Positions 57,640 to 64,000 of a stretch of DNA of 64,000 bases are shown here, one piece after another. Made by a program: the position numbers and the translations under genes. Source of the DNA: Sialis fuliginosa (lineage: Eukaryota > Arthropoda > Insecta > Megaloptera > Sialidae). Numbering within the stretch: the stretch's first letter is position 1; every line of letters starts with the position of its first letter. The stretch lies in assembly GCA_961205875.1 (NCBI GenBank), contig OY540817.1:11443001-11507000 (forward strand), given 5' to 3'. The notes under the pieces are model-generated. The model had not been told where the DNA came from. It made no database searches and worked only from the letters and a program-made list of their open reading frames with translations.

Positions 57640-57830
57640 TTCTATTTATACGACAAATGGGACAAGATCAATCTTCATGAAACCGTCGGCAGTAGATGTA
57701 ACGTGAAACTTCCCTGACCTCCGACTCTACGTCAACCAGACCGAGTTGTCGTGACCCCCGACTCCGTCACAAAGTGTCAACCCACCCACGCACTTGTCAG
57801 GGTTGGCTTAACGTACAGGTGTAAAAATAT
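57640..57830. other. GC-rich block of unknown origin
   Basis: About 130 bp (57690-57815) are near 55 percent G+C, with repeated CCGACTC and GTCAACC words. No frame is open throughout. It may be a transposon core related to the GGAGTCGG words at 31444-31490 (CCGACTC is similar in reverse), or an exon I cannot read. Confidence 0.35.
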
Positions 57831-57899
57831 TTGCATGAAATTAAAGAAAAAAGTTAAACTATTAATTTTAAAAAAAATGCATAGATATAATAATTTTCA

Positions 57900-58215
57900 T
57901 GTTAATAACTAACGCATTGGATCCGGTGTTACCCGGGGATATTAATTAATTCAATTAAACATAAAGTAATCATGCCTACCCGACATGCCCATCCAACATG
58001 TCCACCGTACACGGTTCACCGCGAATTGTTTTTTTTCAGACTACATATTTACACAAAATATACAAACATTATAAACTTAAACTTTACCTATCCATTGGTG
58101 AAAACCGGGATAAAATCCGTTCAGTAGTTATTGAGAAAATCGTGTAAAGTTATATTTTCAAACTCCCAGGAAACACCAAGTCCCGTCTTATTGTTAGAAT
58201 TTGTTCAACAAAATC
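57900..58215 (-). repeat. RTE-like repeat, copy in reverse
   Basis: CTATCCATTGGTGAAAACCG, AATCCGTTCAGTAGTTATTG and CAGGAAACACC match the reverse complement of 20560-20680. CCGGTGTTACCCGGGGATAT at 57922 is the usual far end of such repeats. Confidence 0.65.
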
Positions 58216-59404
58216 AACTATAAGCAATTACTGATTCAGTATTTCATTTATAGTCCAGTCCTCAGAACTAAATAAAATGCGTTAATTTATACTATTAAAT
58301 TTTGTAAAATTCGGTTTCGAGAAGACAGTATTAGAAAAAGAACACCATATGTTCGTTTTTTCACGTTTTGCAATTTATCTCTGACCCTATCGCGAAATCG
58401 GACAAAATCGTAGGAAACTTTTTTAATAATTTGTTTCGGAGATATAGTAAATCCAATTTTAACCAAAAATGTTCAAAAATCACCGAAAAATGCCATATTT
58501 CCATATATCATCCCATATATTTTTTTAACGACACTGATAAAAAATTTTTATAAAACTTCAATTATACTACACTATATAACGAACAAAATGAGCTCAAAAT
58601 GAACTTTCTACCACTAATAGAATCAAAGATATAACGTCATAAACTAGGTACCACAATTTTTAAATTAAAAATAATTTTATAAGATCTAGAATGAAATTCC
58701 GTCACTGTGAAAGATCAAAATACCCCTCTCTTCACTTTTTATCCCCACTACCCTCCTTTACAGTGTTGTCATGGACATGTTCTCTACCGCAGACGTTGCT
58801 TTTTGTTAATTAAATATTTAAATTTTCTGTCTCATAAAAAGGTCTCTGCGATTGCCAAGCACTGCTGCTTTTTTTAGAGGGGTAGGGAGGAAGGGTAAAG
58901 AGAGGACAACATGCAGAGAATTAATATTTGTTTGTTGGCGTTGTTTTTCTAATGTGACGTATTGTGTATAAAATAACGCGAATGGCTTTATTCCTTTAAA
59001 TAAATATGTCGTTAAAACGTAACCGAAACGTTTATTTTTTTTAAATGTTCTTTTTTTGCTATCACTTGTGTTAATGAAAAGTAAGAATATGTAAATTTGT
59101 ATAATAAAAAATTATTTAGATGGTTTTTTATCTGATTGTTTTAGAGTCACATTACATAGTTACATTCACAAAAAAGTTTACTTAAAGCAAAAGAAAATAA
59201 TTGTCTTCGAAATATACATAGTTTAAACCAGATATATATTTTTAAATATTGTTTTAAAAAGAAGCAATAGTAAAGTTGGATTAAGATCATATTCTAATAT
59301 TAAATTTTTTTTCAATATAATATGAAACAAGAATTATCTTGGCCCCATGCAATTTTTTTCTGTCTACGAGTTATACAGCCTGAAATTATTAAATGAAAAT
59401 TCGA
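58216..59404. other. Unassigned stretch with inverted pyrimidine/purine tracts
   Basis: At 58722-58765 CCCCTCTCTTCAC...CCCTCC is mirrored at 58878-58911 by GGGGTAGGGAGGAAGGGTAA then AGAGAGG, suggesting a degenerate inverted repeat. The frame 58368-58553 lies in repeat-like sequence and is unsupported. Confidence 0.4.
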
Positions 59405-59728
59405 GGTAAATTCTTATAAAATATAATAAATATAGCTTACGCTATCTGCTAGGCACTGAATATAAGTGACAACACACTCACAGATGTAGCAAATGAAATC
59501 GTACATATGATAACCTTGACGCATGCGCGATAACTAGAAATCAGCGACTTAAAATAAGCGCTGCCAAATGTACCTCATAAAATGCATATCATTTAAATTA
59601 TTATACGTTTATTACCACTGCTTTAAAATATTGAGCAATTTCATAACAATTTGAAACCTAGCAGATAGCATTAGGAGAAAGCTAATTTGCTTTTGCACTC
59701 GAGCAAATTCTTTATAATACCGGGTATT
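59405..59728 (+). mobile_element. Harbinger-like MITE, degenerate copy
   Basis: The right end AGCAAATTCTTTATAATACC then GGGTA is followed by TTA. The left end is decayed (AATTCTTATAAAATATA). The interior words GACAACACACTCACAGATGT and ATCAGCGACTTAAAATA are shared with 61910-62132. Confidence 0.7.
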
Positions 59729-60124
59729 AAACATGTTGAAAGTAAAATATTGAATACTGAAATAGCCAACATATAACCCTTGACCCAGTGTAGCTGTACA
59801 GTTACATACTGGATCGTATATTAAACGGTTAATCTATAGTTACTAATCTTTTAATGTTGTTTACCGAACCGTACGCATTTCAAGTCTGTAATTTAAACAG
59901 AAAATATTTTGGCTAATATGTGGGAACGCGTTGTGCGATCAATCGATGCATAAGAGCTAAATTATGGTATTAAGTTTTAATGATTGATAATTTTGGAACG
60001 TGTGTATATATTTACTGAATAATGACCGGTTTTAGTCGAAGAATTTCGGTTTAAATAATGTTTAGATGCGTTTTTATGTCAAATGTTTCGTATGGATTTT
60101 TATCGGTATTTTGACTTCACGCGA

Positions 60125-60187
60125 AACGAGACAAGACTACGTTTAGGTAAAGAAATCGTGTCGGTCTTGACTCGTACATGAAACCAC
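60125..60187. other. Weak GAGAC/GTCTTGACTC words before a hAT element
   Basis: GAAACGAGACAAGACTACG and TCGGTCTTGACTCG recall the GAGACGAGA arrays elsewhere but do not form an array here. Confidence 0.25.
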
Positions 60188-60339
60188 CAGTAGTGTCAGG
60201 ATTTTTAAGGGGGGGGGGCAACAGTTTTTATGGGAAACCATATATATTATATAGTATTACCATTTGGCCTTTCGCTGGTTACAACAGTGCAAGGGGGACT
60301 GTCCCCTTTGCCCCCTCCCCCGCGCTGGTTACGCCAGTG
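60188..60339. mobile_element. Short hAT-like element (152 bp)
   Basis: The left end is CAGTAGTGTCAGGATT and the right end, from the other strand, CACTGGCGTAACCAGC. The flanking 8-mers GAAACCAC (60180-60187) and GAAACCGC (60340-60347) match at 7 of 8. A run of 10 G follows the left end. A second copy of GCTGGTTAC lies inside at 60273. The open frame 60178-60405 spans the insertion and is not a gene. Confidence 0.75.
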
Positions 60340-60590
60340 GAAACCGCAATCAACATAGAAAATTTCAATTTTATACAACCGATAAATGCCTCGTCTTGGT
60401 ATTGATATTTTTTGTTGTTAATATGTAAAATATATTTTCTCTGAGGACATTCGAGATTTCATTTACATTTTTGTTAATTTTCGTTTAAAAATGGTATTCA
60501 TTCTTTGTTTAAGTACAGTAAGTATCTAATAGTCAGGGTTGGCAACAAATATTTTTTAGTTTATAGCAAAATATAGATACTGCCCTTTAA

Positions 60591-60889
60591 TGCCCGGTAT
60601 TATAAAGAATTTGCACGCTTTGCTTCCAGCTAACACTATCTACTGAGAGTCAAATTGTTGTGAAATTGCTCGATATGTTAAATGTATAATAATGTATATA
60701 GGTACACATGACAGGACTTACTTTAAGTCGCTGATTTCTACTTAATATGTATGCGTCAAAGTCATTTTATGTACGATTTCATTGGCTACATCTGTGAGTG
60801 GTTGACATTTATATTTAATACCTAACAGATAGCGTTAGTTGGGAGCTAATTTGAATTTTCACTTAAGCAAATTCTTTATAATACCGGGG
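60591..60889 (-). mobile_element. Harbinger-like MITE, second well-kept copy (299 bp)
   Basis: The ends read TGCCCGGTATTATAAAGAAT and, from the right, TCCCCGGTATTATAAAGAAT. TAA precedes the left end and AAA follows the right. Interior words such as ATTGGCTACATCTGTGAGTG show it lies in reverse relative to 59405 and 61910. Confidence 0.85.
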
Positions 60890-61124
60890 AAAAGAAAAAT
60901 GAAATCAAAGAAAAACTTATTGATTAATCCCATTAGCATGACCTAATTATTATTATAAAATACGCGAAAGAGCTGTCAACAACATACATAATATATAATG
61001 AAAAAGAAGAAAACTAACCTATTTCTATACATGCATTATATATATTAAATTGAAAAATCCAATACAATGACTCTTTAAATAGATAAACACATGGATAAAA
61101 AATAAAATCAAATAGTATAGGAAA
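60890..61124. other. AT-rich spacer
   Basis: Nothing seen. Confidence 0.4.
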
Positions 61125-61277
61125 TTGATATTCTTGTATAAGCTAAGCATAGATTATGTTATTATACTCGTAAAAAAGGGAATACATTTTTTTTTAAATA
61201 AATACATACCTAAAATAATTTTTTTAAATAATAATTTATATATACCTACTAATAAACAAAAAATGAAAGTCAAAATG

Positions 61278-61421
61278 AAGTCAGTCGAAATTATCGATTT
61301 TGAACCGAAATACAATGATTCGAAATTTATAAATACAATACAAAAATTGAAGTTAGTCGAAATCATCGATTTTGAACGAAAATACAATGATTCAGAATTT
61401 ATAAATAAAATCTTTGACAAC
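61278..61421 (+). repeat. 72-bp tandem duplication, in frame in a small ORF
   Basis: Two direct 72-bp units (61278-61349 and 61350-61421) differ at about ten positions, most in the last part. Both lie in one open frame (61125-61436, 103 codons), so the peptide repeats VEIIDFE(P/R)KYNDS(K/E)FIN. Two of the early differences are silent (ATT/ATC, TCG/TCA). The opposite strand is open too. There is no promoter or splice support, so a coding role is uncertain. Confidence 0.6.
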
Positions 61422-61618
61422 TCTAAAATGATATAGGATGTATATTGTATATATGTATTATTTAACATAAATCAAGTATGTAGTGCTCCTTAACTTTATA
61501 ACTATATCATGTACCTACTAACTTATCAAAATAAAATAACTTAAACTGATATCTCTTGTAACATATTACAAAATTATCAGCAAAATCCTGAAAAGTCAAC
61601 ATTTAAACTACCTAAACA

Positions 61619-61703
61619 CTATAATAAACTTTTCAGCACATAATCTGGAATATCTCGCTTCCAGCGTACAATACTATCTGTGCTGTAACTCCTAGAGAGA
61701 CGC
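61619..61703 (-). CDS. Probable 3'-terminal coding exon, unknown gene
   Basis: On the minus strand an excellent acceptor (CCACTCTCTCACCTCCACAG) is followed by one base and then 27 codons to a TAG (61619-61621). The peptide is polar and basic, with parts RLSRSYSTDSIVRWKRD and IPDYVLKSLL, and its codons are GC-richer than the surroundings. The open phase-1 start and clean acceptor argue for a real last exon, with upstream exons beyond 61703 and perhaps outside the window. I do not recognise the protein. It may belong to the same gene as 44106-44289 by alternative 3' ends, since both start in the same phase, or to another gene. Confidence 0.6.
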
Positions 61704-61909
61704 CTGTGGAGGTGAGAGAGTGGCATAGAAATAGAACATAACTGGAATGCTAACTGAGTGTTCAAAAGATGAATTTATTATTTATTTAAAAGATTAAATT
61801 ATTCTCGAATCCTTGAACCCTAGTAATTTTGGGGAGCTCGTTTTTTATTATTTTTAGAACATATGGCTCATCTTTTTCGTAAAATAAATCTCATATTAAA
61901 CAGTTAATA

Positions 61910-62132
61910 AAGTGGGGTTACTTATAAAAATTTTGCTTAAGTGCAAAAGCAAATTATAATATATAAATGACAACACACTCACAGATGTAACGAATGTAAC
62001 TTGACGCGATAAGTAGAAATCAGTGACTTAAAATATTGGGCAATTTCATAACAATTTGACACCTAGCAGATAGCGTTAGCTGGAAGCAAATTTGCATTTG
62101 CACTCAAGCAAATTCTTTATAATACCGGACAT
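61910..62132 (+). mobile_element. Harbinger-like MITE, degenerate copy
   Basis: The right end CAAATTCTTTATAATACCGG then ACA is followed by TTA. The left end is decayed (GGGGTTACTTATAAAAATTT). Shares GACAACACACTCACAGATGT with 59405-59728. Confidence 0.75.
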
Positions 62133-62559
62133 TAGAAGCTTATTTACTCCACAAAAATGTTCTCTGTAACGACAGTGACGTAACATTCGAATCTTGAGAT
62201 ATATATCAAATTGTTTGGAATTATAAAATTAGTTATAAAACTAATTAATTAATAATAAATGTTTTATATTCCATTTTAAATTATTTAAGCGTTTATTTGG
62301 AACCATCATCTCTCTATAATAGATCAAATTTTATTATATTGTAATTTTTAACCGACGTCTATAGAAAATTTACAATGTCTTTGACACTTGGGAAAAACAT
62401 CTTTTAGTAACAATTTAATATAAAGGACTAAGTAGCTTGTTATGAATCGCCATAAACTTTCATAATCTGAGGGATAAACAGATATAAAATATAACTTGTA
62501 TTCTATGTATTTATGAAAAATCAATTTTATAAATATTATATATATGTATCTCGCTTCAA
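62133..62559. other. AT-rich stretch, nothing recognised
   Basis: Nothing to support a feature. Confidence 0.4.
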
Positions 62560-62740
62560 TTTAATCTATCCAGTTATCCTTCCTGTTGGTTTACACTTCT
62601 ATGGAAGGAGGTAGCCAGTTGAGGTGTTCTGATACCGGCAGTGGTGTGTCCAAGGTGGAGGTGGAAACGGAGGTGAAGGTGTGTAACCCATCCACCTCAC
62701 ATACCTGTACTGTATGTTTAATCACCTCTGTAGCAGTCTA
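62560..62740. other. GC-rich block with rival readings
   Basis: On the plus strand a frame of nearly 60 codons (about 62568-62740) has a hydrophobic start and a low-complexity centre (GTG/GAG-rich, KVEVETEVKV). On the minus strand CAGTACAG/GTATGTGAGG is a strong donor and CACTCTAATTTAG a good acceptor, framing a 54-nt segment (about 62709-62762) with stops in all frames. CAGTGGTGTGTCCAAGG at 62639 also looks like a hAT start. I cannot choose between these readings. Confidence 0.3.
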
Positions 62741-62763
62741 AACATTTTAATGACGTGCCTAAA

Positions 62764-64000
62764 TTAGAGTGAGGTGAATCATTGCTTTGTTTATTGTTGC
62801 TTCTCCTCGCGATTTGGATAATGTGTCAATTATACGGTTTTTGTTTATGTATTTGGTCGATTTGGAGCCATAATGAATTCCATTGTTAATATTCATAATC
62901 ACATTTCGTTGAATTAAGATACGAGCAACCAATGAAAAAACATACAGAAAAAAATAATAAGGTGACGTGGGGATAAATGAGATCTAATTTTTATATAGTT
63001 GCATTTTTGATCAAAATATATCCGAAACTAACAAGACAAAAAAATATTAGATATTGAAAAAAATTTAAAAAAACTTCTGCACATTGCTTCCTCTTGCTAA
63101 ATTCACCAAAGGTAGTTAATTATTGAACAATTTAAATAAAAACCGATCATGTGGTCAGATAAATTGCCTAGCATTAGTTAACCATTTAATTTTTTATACA
63201 ATTTTACTAATAAATATTAGTTCGAAATTTTTATTTTTATTTTTTGACAATTTCAATCTAAATCTAAATTTATGCAAACGTAAAATTACATTTAAAACGT
63301 CAAAATAGAATTTAATTAAAGCAAATTGAGATAAATCTTTGTAAGGGAATATTTTACAACAAACGTTGTAGACCTATATTAGCAAAATAAACTTAAAAAC
63401 TTCACCCTCAGGATTACGATAAGAGAAACACCTGACACTAATTAATTTTATTTTATGTGCGGAACGAGTTAACTCGTGATAAAAAATTATTCGCCGGTAA
63501 TGTCAAAATGAGTTAACTCGTGATCTTGAGGTAAATTGAAATTATATTTTATCAATGTATCATTCAAAACAAAACAAAAAACATTCTGTTTCATGATAAA
63601 AATTAAACTTTTAACGAAAATAAAAATAAAAAAATAATAACTCCCATGGGTTTCACTTGTCTTATATTTTCACTTACCCCATTTCACCTTATTTGATTTT
63701 TTTATAAAAAAAATAAAATTTAAGTGTTAGGTACCTACTTGATAGATTAAATTATTTTTCGTTACAATAGCTAACATAAATCAAACAAATTCATACCAAA
63801 CAATTAATATTTCTTTCAAAAAATCCATTTCCCTTAGGTAAAACCCTCCCACACTGATTTCATGGATCCTATCAGCATATTTATCACAAAAACCTTCTAC
63901 GTATACCGTACCGATGTTAACACATAAGTGCCAGGACGTGCTGCTATTCTGCCGTTACGCAATAAAAGATGAAAACATCGCATAGACGTGATGTCTGTAC
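62764..64000. other. AT-rich stretch, nothing recognised
   Basis: GAGTTAACTCGTGAT occurs twice (about 63466 and 63510), 45 bp apart. The frame 63123-63308 is Asn/Leu/Phe-rich and unsupported. Confidence 0.4.

Noticed and set aside
61154..61468. 104-codon minus-strand frame opposite the tandem duplication
   Set aside because: It mirrors the plus-strand frame and has no independent support.

Overview
This looks like AT-rich (about 70 percent A+T by eye) non-coding DNA from an insect. The arguments are the lack of any dense gene set, many transposons of families common in insects, Penelope-like retroelement tails, short TTAGG runs and metazoan splice signals. An order cannot be assigned with confidence. 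Hemiptera such as aphids would fit the base composition, but this is inference. There are no prokaryotic operons, rRNA, tRNA or CRISPR.

Genes are sparse. The best supported are short 3'-terminal coding exons on the minus strand at 61619-61703 and 44106-44289, each with a good polypyrimidine-AG acceptor and an in-frame stop. A third is at 13542-13628 with a weaker acceptor. I do not recognise the proteins. Most of the window would then be intron or intergenic DNA. A GC-rich, promoter-like patch lies at 3785-3960, and a 56-nt spliced but non-coding exon is possible at 29534-29589 (minus).

Broken reading frames with protein-like composition occur at 1572-2017, 2197-2821, 10475-10669 and 15462-15722. 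The one at 2197-2821 recalls the baculovirus/nudivirus core protein Ac81 and may be a decayed endogenous virus gene. That is a tentative reading from family knowledge.

The rest is a museum of DNA transposons. Several have exact or near-exact target-site duplications (TSDs). hAT-type elements with 8-bp TSDs lie at 5638-6168, 18360-18964, 24740-25472, 27539-27953, 41524-42263 and 60188-60339. TTAA-flanked elements lie at 13890-14617, 35396-36040 and 50399-51008. Six copies of a TA-flanked MITE with a GGTACTGG end occur at 4063, 6533, 7562, 11905, 45277 and 47710. A pogo/Tigger-like MITE is at 12481-12761. A TAA-flanked, Harbinger-like family clusters at 52.7-62.1 kb. Hairpin MITEs lie at 17849-18253, 36644-36980 and 38484-38599. 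Retroelement debris includes RTE-like fragments and three Penelope-type tails carrying a degenerate hammerhead-ribozyme core (34.2-35.3 kb).

The most striking item is the 531-bp hAT-type element at 5638-6168. Its interior is built from more than twenty copies of the pentamer TCACG, and other elements here repeat the design with different short words.
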